From: Rhizobium sp. BK376
GTDB taxonomy: Bacteria; Pseudomonadota; Alphaproteobacteria; Rhizobiales; Rhizobiaceae
Direction of reading: 5' to 3'
Length of the DNA stretch: 64,000 nucleotides
Assembly: GCF_004341625.1 (NCBI RefSeq)
Contig: NZ_SLZG01000005.1
Span: forward strand, 310,001-374,000
Part shown: in pieces, positions 23,357-32,523 of the stretch
Numbering within the stretch: position 1 is the stretch's first letter
How the letters are laid out: each line of letters begins with the position of its first letter
Notes under the pieces: model-generated
What the model was told of the DNA's origin: nothing
Seen by the model: only the letters and a program-made list of their open reading frames with translations
Database searches by the model: none
Program-made: the position numbers and the translations under genes

Positions 23357-25098
23357 CCAAGCTTCTCGATCTCGCCGTTCCGCGCACGCTCGACGTGCTC
23401 GTTTCCGATCTGCTGCAGCAGAAGCCCGTCGCTCCGGTCGAGGCCTGGCTCTTCGATGACGGTCCGTCCCGCAGGGCAGCAGAGGAAAAGCTGGCCGCAT
23501 CAGGCCTCAAGGCCCGCATTCGCAGCGCCTACAAGCCGCTCGTCTATTTCTTCCTGGAAGAGGTGGACATCGCTTCGCTCGCCCGCATCGAGATCGGCTA
23601 TCCCGTTCATGCTGCCGCAGCACCCTCGCGCTTCCTGATCGAGGCCTATCCGCTGGCGGCACTCGTCGGCGATGCGGAAATCTCCTTTTACACGAACGAT
23701 CTCGACCTCACCTACGACGTCAAGCTCGTCACTAAGAGCGGCGAAACGGCGACGCATCATGTCTTCGCCCCGAATGTCGTCGAGGACGATCATGTCGGCA
23801 CGACGGTACTGCGCTGCTGCGGCTGGCGGCGGACGGAAGGCGAGATAGGCGAGCGTCTGAAGTCGGATTTCGAGACGCTGTTTCTGGCGGCCATCGATGC
23901 CATCAAGACGCATGAATGGCAGCGCAAGGAACCCTATTTCGATCGCCTGCGCATCGTGGTGGAGCTCCCTGCCAAGGATTTGACGCTTGATTTCTGCAGC
24001 GAAGTCATCAGCCTGCGCGAAGCCATGCATGAAGACCTTTTCTTCAGCGTGCGCGAATGCCTGAACGCGACCATGGGCGCCATGGCCGGCCGCGGCGGTG
24101 CTCGCCCGGGACAGGTCGTGCCCGATATCAAGGGCACCGACGGCACGCCGCGCATTGTCATGACGGTGGAGGATTTCGGCGAGCATGGCGAGACCGAAGG
24201 TGCTGCCATTCCGATGGAAACCGCCGACCGCCCCCTGAAGATCAGCCAGATCAGGCAGGAAGTCTCCCGTATCGATGGCGAGGAAATCCATGCTGTCTCC
24301 CGCGAAGGCCGGAATGTCGTCGGACGCTACAAGAAGGGTTCCGGCCCCGCGGTGCTGATCTCCTCCGGCCAGCACGCCAACGAGACCAGCGGCCCTGTCG
24401 GCGCACTTCGCGCGACGCAGAAGCTCGCCGCCGATCCGGAAGCCCATTTCGCCATCATCCCTGTCGAGAATGTCGACGGCTACGAGCTGCACCAGCGCCT
24501 GATCGTGGAGAACCCCTTCCATATGCACCATGCCGCCCGCTACACGGCAATGGGCGACGATCTCTCCTTCACCGTGCCGGATCCGAACTCGATCTACGAG
24601 CGTGCGGCACGCAACAAGGCTTTGGCCCTTTCCGGGGCAAAACTGCATCTTAACCTGCATGGCTATCCCTCGCATGAGTGGACGCGTCCCATGTCTGGCT
24701 ATCTGCCGCGCGGCTTCGAAATGTGGACGATCCCCAAGGGCTTCTTCCTCATCCTTTGCGCCCATCCGGGCTGGGAAGAAATCGGCGAAGCCCTCATCGA
24801 CGAGGTGGCGCTCAAGCTTTCCGCCGACAAGAACCTCGTCGCATTCAATGCCAAGCAACTGGCATGTGTGAAAGTTCACATGCCGGAAGCGCCGTTCGAA
24901 GTGCGCTACGGCATTCCCTGCATCCGTCAGGTGAGCGAATATTATCAGGCGCCGCTGACGATCATCACTGAGGCAACCGACGAAACCGTCTATGGACAGG
25001 ATTTCATCGATACACACGATGCACAAATGAACACGGTTCTACACGCGGTCGAAGTCTATCGGCGCCTCGCCAAGGAAAGTGATTTGCCGATAAGCTGA
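23353..25098 (+). CDS. M14-family zinc metallopeptidase, with a ~300-residue N-terminal region
   Basis: This is a putative cytoplasmic metallohydrolase of 581 aa with no signal peptide. The M14 zinc site can be read as His341-x-x-Glu344 in SSGQHANETSG, followed by ENVDGYELHQR, and His436 in LHLNLHGYPSHEW. This is the pattern of carboxypeptidases and succinylglutamate-desuccinylase-like enzymes. The first ~300 residues are not recognised by me and are unusually long. The start at 23353 overlaps the permease stop (ATGA); a longer frame from 23251 would run through the permease gene. It probably trims the imported peptide or amide before or after the oxoprolinase step. Confidence 0.8.
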   Translation: MTKLLDLAVPRTLDVLVSDLLQQKPVAPVEAWLFDDGPSRRAAEEKLAASGLKARIRSAYKPLVYFFLEEVDIASLARIEIGYPVHAAAAPSRFLIEAYPLAALVGDAEISFYTNDLDLTYDVKLVTKSGETATHHVFAPNVVEDDHVGTTVLRCCGWRRTEGEIGERLKSDFETLFLAAIDAIKTHEWQRKEPYFDRLRIVVELPAKDLTLDFCSEVISLREAMHEDLFFSVRECLNATMGAMAGRGGARPGQVVPDIKGTDGTPRIVMTVEDFGEHGETEGAAIPMETADRPLKISQIRQEVSRIDGEEIHAVSREGRNVVGRYKKGSGPAVLISSGQHANETSGPVGALRATQKLAADPEAHFAIIPVENVDGYELHQRLIVENPFHMHHAARYTAMGDDLSFTVPDPNSIYERAARNKALALSGAKLHLNLHGYPSHEWTRPMSGYLPRGFEMWTIPKGFFLILCAHPGWEEIGEALIDEVALKLSADKNLVAFNAKQLACVKVHMPEAPFEVRYGIPCIRQVSEYYQAPLTIITEATDETVYGQDFIDTHDAQMNTVLHAVEVYRRLAKESDLPIS

Positions 25099-25116
25099 TT
25101 TTCTCTATTTGCAGAG

Positions 25117-25174
25117 GCGCCCCTGAAAGCGAATCCAGGACCTAGTCCGTGTTCGTCCTGTCAAAGCAGGGCGC
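25117..25174 (+). terminator. Nested inverted repeats between the M14-type gene and the aldolase gene
   Basis: GCGCCCCTG (25117-25125) pairs with CAGGGCGC (25167-25174) with one bulged base. Inside lies a second hairpin, CAGGAC/GTCCTG. TTTT follows seven bases after the outer stem. It could be an imperfect terminator of the peptide operon or a structured leader of the aldolase gene, whose ribosome binding site (AAGGAG) begins about 20 bases further on. Confidence 0.4.
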
Positions 25175-25206
25175 TAAGAGTTTTCCCTTGAGCCAAGGAG
25201 AAAGTC

Positions 25207-26103
25207 ATGAACGTTCAGCAGATGTCTGCCCAGATGTCCGGCAAGCCGGGTTTCGTTGCAGCCCTTGACCAAAGCGGCGGATCGACGCCGGAGGCGTTGC
25301 GTCTCTATGGTATCCCGGACACGGCCTATCATAGCGATGCCGAAATGTTCGAGCTCATTCATCAGATGCGCTTGCGCATCATTACAGCTCCGTCCTTTTC
25401 CGGCGAAAAGGTCATTGGGGCAATCCTCTTCGAACGGACGATGGACAGCGATATCGGCGGCAAGCCGATCCCTTCCTATCTCTGGGAGGATCGCGGTGTC
25501 GTGCCCCTGCTCAAGGTCGACAGCGGTCGTGAGCCAGAGAGCGACGGCGTATTGATGATGAAGCCGATGCCGCGGCTCGATGCGCTGCTTGAGCGTGCCG
25601 TGAACAAGGGCATCTATGGCACGAAGATGCGATCGGTGGTGAGACTTCCGTCCGCCAGCGGGATTGCTTCCGTCGTGGCTCAGCAATTTGAAGTCGCCCG
25701 CCAGATTTCGAGTTACGGCCTGACGCCGATCGTCGAACCCGAAGTGTTGATCAGCAGCCCCGACAAGGCCGGTGCCGAGGCGATCCTTTGCGAGGAGATA
25801 AGCAAACAGCTCGCGCTCCTGCCTGCCGACGTCAAGGTGATCCTCAAGCTGACGATCCCGACGGTCGCCGATCTCTACAAGGGGCTGGTCGAGCATCCGA
25901 ATGTCGTACGCGTGCTTGCGCTTTCCGGCGGTTATAGCCGTCACGAGGCGTGCGCGCTGCTCAGTCAGAACAAGGGCATGATCGCGAGTTTTTCGCGCGC
26001 ACTGATCGAAGAACTCCGCCATGACATGACGGATGCGGCGGTCGATGAAGCGCTCGTTCGCAGCATTGACGAGAGCTATAAAGCAAGCGTGACGAAGGCT
26101 TGA
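25207..26103 (+). CDS. Fructose-bisphosphate aldolase class I
   Basis: This is a cytoplasmic aldolase of 298 aa with the bacterial class I N terminus (KPGFVAALDQSGGSTPEALR). Later motifs are GAILFERTMD, PSYLWEDRGVVPLLKVDSG, MRSVVRLPSASG and the strand carrying the Schiff-base lysine, VILKLTIPT. It interconverts fructose 1,6-bisphosphate with triose phosphates for glycolysis and gluconeogenesis. AAGGAG lies seven bases before the ATG. It appears to be a single-gene unit, bounded by hairpins on both sides. Confidence 0.9.
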   Translation: MNVQQMSAQMSGKPGFVAALDQSGGSTPEALRLYGIPDTAYHSDAEMFELIHQMRLRIITAPSFSGEKVIGAILFERTMDSDIGGKPIPSYLWEDRGVVPLLKVDSGREPESDGVLMMKPMPRLDALLERAVNKGIYGTKMRSVVRLPSASGIASVVAQQFEVARQISSYGLTPIVEPEVLISSPDKAGAEAILCEEISKQLALLPADVKVILKLTIPTVADLYKGLVEHPNVVRVLALSGGYSRHEACALLSQNKGMIASFSRALIEELRHDMTDAAVDEALVRSIDESYKASVTKA

Positions 26104-26119
26104 CGTTAATATCCCACGT

Positions 26120-26161
26120 ATCATCGATCGCGGCTTTTCGATGCGGCGATCGATGATTTTG
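26120..26161 (+). terminator. Rho-independent terminator of the aldolase gene
   Basis: ATCATCGATCGC (26120-26131) pairs perfectly with GCGATCGATGAT (26146-26157), giving a 12-bp stem with a 14-base loop, followed by TTTTGT. It starts 16 bases after the stop codon. Confidence 0.8.
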
Positions 26162-26296
26162 TATTTCGCGGTCCGCTGTATTGTCACTATGGCCTTTCGA
26201 TAAGATCATTGTTGGTTGCGAACTTTGCCGCTGCTGTTGGCGAAGCGCTGCGGCTGTGTCAAAAGATTTGCGGTCAGTTCATCCAAGGGAATCAAT

Positions 26297-27196
26297 GTGA
26301 CGATCGGGCTTGCCCATGCCGAACTCATGGCCGTCGTGACGGCGGTGACTAAGGATGAGCCGCGCATCATGACTGTCCGATCCGGAGAAGCGCTGCCATC
26401 CGGTCCCTTCGAACTCGGTCACCGAACCCTGCAGAGCGGTCTGCGCGAATGGATCCAGGAGCAGACCGGCCATCCGATCGGTTATCTAGAGCAGCTCTAC
26501 ACATTCGCCGACCGCGACAGGAACAACGAGATCCTCGGTGGCAGGACGATTTCGATCAGTTATCTCGGTCTCGTTCGCGAGCAGGACGCACCCGGCACCG
26601 GACGGCCGGCCTGGCATGGATGGTACGAATACCTGCCCTGGGAAGACCAACGGCAGGGGCCGCCCGAAGTGCTGGCAAGCCTCATCGACAAGCTGCGACT
26701 CTGGGCTGACGCGGATCCCGCGCGGCGTGGAGACCGGCACAAGCGGGCCGACTTCATCTTCGGGCTTGATGGCGGCGGCTGGAACGAAGATCTCACCTTA
26801 CAGCGCTATGAGCTGCTTTACGAAGCCGGGCTTGTCGCGGAGGCCGGCGGCGAGGGCGGCAATTTCGGCCGGCCGATGTTTGCCGATCACCGGCGCATTC
26901 TTGCGACCGGCGTGGCGCGTCTACGCGCAAAGATCAAATACCGCCCGGTCGTTTTCGAGCTCATGCCGGAAACATTTACGCTGCTGCAACTCCAGCACAC
27001 CGTAGAGGCGCTCGCGGGGCTGGGTCTCCATAAGCAGAACTTCCGCCGCCTTATCGAGCAGCAAGACCTAGTCGAGGAAACCGGCGGAATGACCGGTGAA
27101 ACCGGCGGCCGCCCGGCCAAGCTTTTCCGCTTCCGGCCGACGGTCGTCGAAGAGCGCGCGCTCTCTGGAACAAAACTGCCTCTCTCCCGCAATTGA
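26297..27196 (+). CDS. nadQ: NadQ-type Nudix-like regulator of NAD synthesis
   Basis: This is a transcription regulator of the NadQ family (COG4111 type), 299 aa from GTG 26297. The N-terminal half is a Nudix-like domain with a degenerate Nudix box (SGLREWIQEQTG). The segments LEQLYTFADRDRN and SISYLGLVRE are as in NrtR/NadQ proteins, and the C-terminal half ends in a winged helix (LHKQNFRRLIEQQDLVEETG). AAGGGA lies six bases before the GTG; the upstream TTG at 26216 adds 27 non-conserved residues and is rejected. It lies directly before nadABC, whose promoter carries two palindromes fitting its operator. It should repress de novo NAD synthesis according to NAD status. Confidence 0.85.
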   Translation: MTIGLAHAELMAVVTAVTKDEPRIMTVRSGEALPSGPFELGHRTLQSGLREWIQEQTGHPIGYLEQLYTFADRDRNNEILGGRTISISYLGLVREQDAPGTGRPAWHGWYEYLPWEDQRQGPPEVLASLIDKLRLWADADPARRGDRHKRADFIFGLDGGGWNEDLTLQRYELLYEAGLVAEAGGEGGNFGRPMFADHRRILATGVARLRAKIKYRPVVFELMPETFTLLQLQHTVEALAGLGLHKQNFRRLIEQQDLVEETGGMTGETGGRPAKLFRFRPTVVEERALSGTKLPLSRN

Positions 27197-27197
27197 C

Positions 27198-27251
27198 ATA
27201 TGCTCACAATGAGAATATCTCCGCGTTCGTGATATGCTCAAACTGAGTATA
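27198..27251 (+). promoter_or_regulatory. Tandem NadQ-type operators upstream of nadA
   Basis: Two copies of the same palindrome are present. The first (27198-27218) has arms ATATGCTCA and TGAGAATAT around CAA. The second (27232-27251) has ATATGCTCA and TGAGTATA around AAC. Their centres are about 34 bases apart, roughly three helical turns, which suits cooperative binding. The second ends immediately before the nadA ribosome binding site. Confidence 0.85.
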
Positions 27252-27263
27252 AAGGAGATTGCT

Positions 27264-28235
27264 GTGAACCTCCCCCTTTCCACTTCCTCTCTCTATGAAC
27301 GGGTCAGCCGGGTCATTCCAAAAGCAGAATGGATGATGTTCGAAGACGACGTTCAGGCAATTCTTGAACTCAAGCGCAAGCGTAACGCCGTCATCCTCGC
27401 GCATAACTATCAGACGCCGGAAATCTTCCATGGTGTGGCTGACATCGTCGGCGACAGCTTGGCGCTTGCCCGCAAGGCGATCGATGTCGACGCCGACGTC
27501 ATCGTTCTTGCCGGAGTGCATTTCATGGCGGAGACGGCAAAGCTTCTCAATCCGGCAAAGACTGTGCTGATCCCCGACATGGCCGCGGGGTGCTCTCTCG
27601 CCGAGTCGATCACACCCGAGGATATCGCGCTGTTGCGACAGGCCCATCCCGGCGTTCCCGTGGTGACCTATGTGAACACGTCAGCTGCGGTGAAGGCTGC
27701 CTCCGATATCTGCTGCACGTCAGGCAACGCAAGACAGGTCGTGGAGGCTCTTGGAGTGCCGAAAGTCCTGATGATCCCGGACGAATATCTGGCGCGCAAC
27801 ATTGCGAGGGAAACCAAGGTGGAGATCATCGCATGGCACGGGCATTGCGAGGTGCACGAACTTTTCAGTGCCGATGATGTCCGCCAACTTCGCGAAAACC
27901 ATCCCGGCGTAACCGTGCTCGCGCATCCGGAATGTCCGCCCGATGTCGTGGCGGAGGCGGACTTTGCCGGCTCGACGGCCGCGATGTCAGACTATGTCGG
28001 CGCAAGCAAGCCGGCGCGGGTGGTGCTTCTGACCGAGTGCTCGATGAGCGATAATGTTGCCGTCCATTATCCGGATGTCGAGTTCATCCGCCCTTGCAAT
28101 CTCTGCCCGCACATGAAGCGCATCACGCTTGCGAATATCCGCACGGCGTTGGAGGAGAACCGTCACGAAGTGACAGTGGATGCGGGGATTGCTGCGGCGG
28201 CGCGCCGGGCTGTCGAAAGGATGTTGGCGATATGA
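27264..28235 (+). CDS. nadA: Quinolinate synthase A
   Basis: This iron-sulfur enzyme of 323 aa condenses iminoaspartate with dihydroxyacetone phosphate to quinolinate. It shows the NadA internal repeats ([42 protein letters not shown]) and the cluster cysteines in [21 protein letters not shown] and [13 protein letters not shown]. The start GTG 27264 is preceded by AAGGAG at seven bases; the in-frame ATG 27234 lies inside the second operator and is rejected. The stop overlaps the nadB start (ATGA). Confidence 0.95.
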   Translation: MNLPLSTSSLYERVSRVIPKAEWMMFEDDVQAILELKRKRNAVILAHNYQTPEIFHGVADIVGDSLALARKAIDVDADVIVLAGVHFMAETAKLLNPAKTVLIPDMAAGCSLAESITPEDIALLRQAHPGVPVVTYVNTSAAVKAASDICCTSGNARQVVEALGVPKVLMIPDEYLARNIARETKVEIIAWHGHCEVHELFSADDVRQLRENHPGVTVLAHPECPPDVVAEADFAGSTAAMSDYVGASKPARVVLLTECSMSDNVAVHYPDVEFIRPCNLCPHMKRITLANIRTALEENRHEVTVDAGIAAAARRAVERMLAI

Positions 28236-29770
28236 CCGAGATCCTGCATCAGTTTAAGGGCCGCCCGGTCGTTGTCGGCAGCGGGCTTGCGGGTTTGATC
28301 GCGGCGCTTACGCTTGCGCCGGAACCGACCGTGATCGTCACGCGCGGTGCGCTTGGCGCTGAAACCTCGAGCGCGTGGGCTCAGGGCGGTATTGCCGCCA
28401 GCCTTGGCGCCGATGACAATCCGGGCCTGCATCTCGCCGATACGCTTGCGGCCGGCGACGGCCTTTGCGATCCCGGTGTCGCCGGCGGCATCATCGGCGA
28501 AGCGCAGGACGCCATTGCCCTCCTGCAGCGCTACGGTGTCCGCTTTGACCAGAACCCCAGCGGCGAATTCGCACTCGGCCTGGAGGCCGCCCATTCGCGC
28601 CGCCGCATCGTCCATGCCGGGGGCGATGGATCGGGCGCCGCGATCATCCGGGCTCTGATTGCAGCTGTTGCCAAGAGGTCTTCGATTGCCGTGCTTGAAG
28701 GCTTTGAAGCACGGCGGATACTGACAGCGGATGGCAGCGTCTGCGGTCTGCTTTGCTCTGGCCCCACCGGCGATATCGTCCTGCCGTCATCGCGCGTGCT
28801 TCTGGCAACCGGCGGCCTCGGCGGCCTCTATGAGGCCACGACCAATCCCGCCTCGAATTTTGGTCAGGGCATCGCGCTTGCAGCGCGAGCCGGCGCCGTG
28901 CTTGCGGATATGGAATTCGTGCAGTTTCACCCGACGGCGCTCGATAGTCGCCGCCGGCCGCTGGCACTTGTGAGTGAAGCGGTGCGTGGCGAAGGCGCCG
29001 AACTCGTCAATGAAAGGGGCGAGCGCTTCATGGCGGATACTCCCGGCGAGGAACTCGCGCCGCGGGATGTGGTCGCCCGTGCCATCAGCGCCGAGATCGC
29101 CCGGGGCGGTCGCGTCTTTCTCGACGCACGCAGGGCTCTTGGTCCTCGCTTTGGTGTCCGGTTTCCGGCGATCGCGGCGCTCTGCCATGAGGCAGGTATC
29201 GATCCCGGTAGCGCACTGATCCCCGTCCGTCCGGCCGTCCACTATCACATGGGCGGCGTTGCGACGGACGAAGAGGGGCAAAGCAGCGTAGCCGGCCTGT
29301 GGGTCGCAGGTGAGGTTGCGTCGACCGGCTTGCATGGCGCCAACCGGCTTGCCAGCAATTCCTTGCTTGAAGCGACCGTTATGGGCGCACGTGCCGCCCG
29401 CAATATGAGCTTGTTCCGCTCGCAGCCGGCACTCGGCGACATTCCATCGACGCCTCCGATAGCCGACAGCGCATCTATTCGAACCGTAGTCTCACGTCAT
29501 CTCGGCGTGCTGCGCAATGCAGGCGCCATGCATGGCGCGATTGCCTCGCTTTTGCCGCTGGCAGAAGGAGATGGCGCGTCGTCCGATCCGGCGATCGTGG
29601 CGTTGCTGATCGCCGTCTTCGCAAGCCTGCGTACGGAGTCGCGCGGCGCCCATGCGCGCACCGATTTTCCGCTGAAACAGCTCGTAGCCCGGCGCCGCAA
29701 AATGGCGCTCGACGAGGCGCTGGCAATAGCCCGTGCCGCGACATCCCAAGACTTTGCAAGGAGCGCATGA
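28232..29770 (+). CDS. nadB: L-aspartate oxidase
   Basis: This FAD enzyme of 512 aa makes iminoaspartate for NadA. The dinucleotide fold [15 protein letters not shown] (Gly16, Gly18, Gly21) is at the N terminus, followed by [41 protein letters not shown] and [10 protein letters not shown], then [18 protein letters not shown]. These are the classic succinate-dehydrogenase-family signatures in the NadB order. A longer frame from 28094 lies inside nadA and is not used. nadC starts one base after the stop. Confidence 0.95.
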   Translation: MTEILHQFKGRPVVVGSGLAGLIAALTLAPEPTVIVTRGALGAETSSAWAQGGIAASLGADDNPGLHLADTLAAGDGLCDPGVAGGIIGEAQDAIALLQRYGVRFDQNPSGEFALGLEAAHSRRRIVHAGGDGSGAAIIRALIAAVAKRSSIAVLEGFEARRILTADGSVCGLLCSGPTGDIVLPSSRVLLATGGLGGLYEATTNPASNFGQGIALAARAGAVLADMEFVQFHPTALDSRRRPLALVSEAVRGEGAELVNERGERFMADTPGEELAPRDVVARAISAEIARGGRVFLDARRALGPRFGVRFPAIAALCHEAGIDPGSALIPVRPAVHYHMGGVATDEEGQSSVAGLWVAGEVASTGLHGANRLASNSLLEATVMGARAARNMSLFRSQPALGDIPSTPPIADSASIRTVVSRHLGVLRNAGAMHGAIASLLPLAEGDGASSDPAIVALLIAVFASLRTESRGAHARTDFPLKQLVARRRKMALDEALAIARAATSQDFARSA

Positions 29771-29771
29771 C

Positions 29772-30623
29772 ATGAGCCTCGTCCCCCTTCCACGTGTGGT
29801 CATCGAACCGATAGTGCGGACTGCACTCATCGAGGATCTCGGCCTTTCCGGCGACATAACCTCCGCTGCCGTCATTCCGGAAGACCACCGGTCCACCGTC
29901 GTCTTGGCTGCACGCCAGCCGGGCGTGATTGCTGGGCTCGATGCCGCGGACCTCGCCTTTCAACTCGTCGACCCCACCATCGTCATGACGCGCAACCTGA
30001 AAGACGGTATGGCGGTCAGGCCGGGCGACGTCGTCGCAACCATCTCCGGACCTTCGCGTGGCTTGCTGACGGCAGAGCGCACGGCGCTCAATTTCCTGGG
30101 CCATCTCTCGGGCATCGCCAGCGTTACCGCGTCGATCGCCGCGGCAATCGCAGGAACGAAGGCTGCTGTGGCCTGCACCCGCAAGACGACGCCTGGCTTG
30201 CGCGCGCTTGAAAAATATGCGGTCAGAGCAGGCGGCGGCATGAACCATCGCTTTGCCCTGCACGACGCCATGCTGATTAAGGACAATCATGTTGCGATTG
30301 CAGGTGGTGTCCGTGAAGCTCTTCGTCGCGCCAAGACCTCGGTAGGGCACATGGTGAAAATAGAAATCGAGGTCGATACGCTGGACCAGTTGGTCGAGGT
30401 CATGGAGGATGGCGTCGATGCGGTCCTGCTCGACAACATGCAGCCTGGCGAATTGCGGGAGGCCGTTCGCATCGTCGACGGACGGGCAATCACAGAAGCC
30501 TCAGGACGCATCACTCCGGAAACCGCAGCCGCGATAGCTGCCTCGGGCGTAGACCTTATCTCCGTCGGCTGGATTACCCACAGCGCTCCTGTCCTCGATA
30601 TCGGCCTTGATTTCGATAGCTGA
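29772..30623 (+). CDS. nadC: Nicotinate-nucleotide pyrophosphorylase (quinolinate phosphoribosyltransferase)
   Basis: This enzyme of 283 aa converts quinolinate and PRPP to nicotinate mononucleotide with loss of CO2. Motifs are [71 protein letters not shown] and the C-terminal [16 protein letters not shown] 29772 is chosen over an upstream ATG at 29733 that lies inside nadB. It completes the nadABC operon. Confidence 0.95.
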   Translation: MSLVPLPRVVIEPIVRTALIEDLGLSGDITSAAVIPEDHRSTVVLAARQPGVIAGLDAADLAFQLVDPTIVMTRNLKDGMAVRPGDVVATISGPSRGLLTAERTALNFLGHLSGIASVTASIAAAIAGTKAAVACTRKTTPGLRALEKYAVRAGGGMNHRFALHDAMLIKDNHVAIAGGVREALRRAKTSVGHMVKIEIEVDTLDQLVEVMEDGVDAVLLDNMQPGELREAVRIVDGRAITEASGRITPETAAAIAASGVDLISVGWITHSAPVLDIGLDFDS

Positions 30624-30644
30624 TATAAAAGCTTTGAAGGTGTT

Positions 30645-30693
30645 CCGATGGACGGGCATCTCCAGCACGTCCATCGGTCATCTAATCGTTTTT
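30645..30693 (+). terminator. Hairpin after nadC
   Basis: CCGATGGACG (30645-30654) pairs perfectly with CGTCCATCGG (30668-30677) over a 13-base loop. A TTTTT run follows only 11 bases later (30689-30693), so this is a hairpin with a displaced T-tract rather than a textbook terminator. It separates nadABC from panCB. Confidence 0.5.
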
Positions 30694-30766
30694 ATCAGCC
30701 GCAGCTCATTGACGTTGCGCGCTCGTTGCAATTTCTATGCGCCCGAGGTGGAGTGATGGAGGAAGA

Positions 30767-31642
30767 ATGCGCGTTTTCTCGAACATACGCGAGTTGCGCA
30801 GAGCGCTCGATGCGTTGAGACGGCACGGGCGCGCGGTCGGGCTTGTTCCGACCATGGGCTACCTGCATGCCGGACACATGGAACTCGTCTCGCGCGCACG
30901 GGCCGAAAACGACATTGTCGTCGCCTCGATTTTCGTCAATCCGTTGCAGTTCGGGCCAGCGGAGGATCTCAGCAAGTATCCCCGCGATCTGGAACGCGAC
31001 ACCGCCATGCTAAGAGAGGCAGGCGTCAACATGCTCTTTGCCCCTGGTGTCGAAGACATGTACCCGCAGCCGATGCTGACGGTGGTCGATGTCCCTGAGA
31101 TCGGCAGCGAACTTGAAGGCGCCGTGCGGCCGGGGCATTTCGCCGGAGTCGCGACCGTTGTCTCCAAGCTTTTCAACATCGTACAGCCGCAGCGGGCCTA
31201 TTTTGGCGAGAAGGATTATCAGCAGGTCGTCGTCATCAAGCGCATGGTCGAGGATTTGACGATGCCGGTGCGGATTATCGCCGTGCCAACGGTGAGGGAC
31301 AAGGACGGCCTCGCGCTCTCCTCGCGCAACGTTTATCTCAGCGAGACGGAGCGCCGTGCCGCCATTATCGTCCCGCAGACGCTTGACGAGGCGGAGCGAC
31401 TGGTCGCGGACGGGATGACGGATCCGCAAGATCTCGAGGACAGGTTGACGGCTTTCCTCGGCCGCGAACCTCTGGCCAATGCGGAGGTCGTTGCCGTCAG
31501 GGATGCCTCGACTTTGCGCCCTGTTACTGAGATCAAGGACCCGGTCGTCGTTGCCCTGTTCGTGCGGATCGGCACGACACGGCTTCTCGATAACCGCGTT
31601 CTCGGCGGACAGGGCATGGTAAGGAAAGGAGCTAGTCGATGA
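30767..31642 (+). CDS. panC: Pantothenate synthetase (pantoate-beta-alanine ligase)
   Basis: This enzyme of 291 aa joins pantoate and beta-alanine using ATP. The nucleotidyltransferase HxGH-type motif is in [14 protein letters not shown] near residues 29-42. [33 protein letters not shown] and the KMSKS-like [13 protein letters not shown] follow. ATG 30767 follows GGAGG at four bases; the earlier frame start at 30737 adds ten unconserved residues. It overlaps panB by four bases. Confidence 0.95.
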   Translation: MRVFSNIRELRRALDALRRHGRAVGLVPTMGYLHAGHMELVSRARAENDIVVASIFVNPLQFGPAEDLSKYPRDLERDTAMLREAGVNMLFAPGVEDMYPQPMLTVVDVPEIGSELEGAVRPGHFAGVATVVSKLFNIVQPQRAYFGEKDYQQVVVIKRMVEDLTMPVRIIAVPTVRDKDGLALSSRNVYLSETERRAAIIVPQTLDEAERLVADGMTDPQDLEDRLTAFLGREPLANAEVVAVRDASTLRPVTEIKDPVVVALFVRIGTTRLLDNRVLGGQGMVRKGASR

Positions 31643-32460
31643 GTGCAACCGGGATCCAAAAGCGCCTGACGCCATCGCGCATTACGGCCATGAAGGGAAC
31701 CACGCCAATCGTCTGCCTGACTGCATATACGACGCCGATCGCGCGTCTGCTCGATGAGCATTGCGATCTGCTCTTGGTCGGCGACTCGCTCGGCATGGTG
31801 CTCTACGGCATGGAAACCACCACGGCCGTGACGGTCGACATGATGATCGCGCACGGCCAGGCGGTCATGCGCGGCGTCGGCCACGCATGCGTCGTTGTCG
31901 ACATGCCGTTCGGAAGCTATCAGGAATCGAAAGAGGTCGCCTTTCGCAATGCCGTTCGCATCCTGCAGGAAACCGGCTGCGATGCGGTCAAGCTCGAAGG
32001 CGGCGAAGAGATGGTTGAGACCATCGCCTTCCTGACGGCGCGGGGCATTCCGGTTCTCGGACATATCGGCCTGATGCCGCAGCTGGTTCATACGGCCGGC
32101 GGCTATCGCTCGGTCGGCCATTCGGAACAGGAGGCTGCAAAAATCCGCCGTGACGCGAACGCGATCGGGAATTCCGGTGCCTTTGCAGTCGTGGTCGAGG
32201 GTACGGTGGAGCCCCTGGCCCGCGAAATCACAGCCGCAATGCATGTGCCGACGATCGGTATCGGCGCGTCGGTGGCCTGCGATGGCCAGGTTCTGGTTTC
32301 GGACGACATGCTCGGGCTTTTCAATGAATTCACGCCGCGCTTCGTCAAGCGCTACGACGAACTTGGAAAACGGGTTGCCGCTGCTGTCGCGGAATATGCC
32401 GGGGATGTCCGGGGACGTCGATTTCCGGCGCTGGAAAACACGTTCAAGCGGCGGCCTTGA
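31639..32460 (+). CDS. panB: 3-methyl-2-oxobutanoate hydroxymethyltransferase
   Basis: This enzyme of 273 aa transfers a hydroxymethyl group from methylene-tetrahydrofolate to ketoisovalerate, the first committed step to pantoate. The fold markers are [29 protein letters not shown] (metal-binding Asp), [24 protein letters not shown] and GHIGLMPQ. The panCB pair fits the plasmid-borne pantothenate genes known in Rhizobium etli and R. leguminosarum. panD is not in the window. Confidence 0.95.
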   Translation: MSATGIQKRLTPSRITAMKGTTPIVCLTAYTTPIARLLDEHCDLLLVGDSLGMVLYGMETTTAVTVDMMIAHGQAVMRGVGHACVVVDMPFGSYQESKEVAFRNAVRILQETGCDAVKLEGGEEMVETIAFLTARGIPVLGHIGLMPQLVHTAGGYRSVGHSEQEAAKIRRDANAIGNSGAFAVVVEGTVEPLAREITAAMHVPTIGIGASVACDGQVLVSDDMLGLFNEFTPRFVKRYDELGKRVAAAVAEYAGDVRGRRFPALENTFKRRP

Positions 32461-32473
32461 AGAGAGCGAGCGT

Positions 32474-32499
32474 TCAGGCGGCGCGTTGGTGTCGCCTGA
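32474..32499. terminator. Weak hairpin between convergent panB and the PF10091-type gene
   Basis: TCAGGCG (32474-32480) pairs with CGCCTGA (32493-32499) over a 12-base loop. There is no T-tract on either side. It sits between two convergent stops and may limit read-through in both directions. Confidence 0.3.
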
Positions 32500-32523
32500 T
32501 CATAGATCATTCTTTAGGCGTGA

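Noticed and set aside
22466..23500. Minus-strand open frame of 344 codons opposite the DppC-type permease
   Set aside because: It is very rich in Asp, His and Arg and lies opposite the conserved DppC motifs, so it is an antisense artefact.
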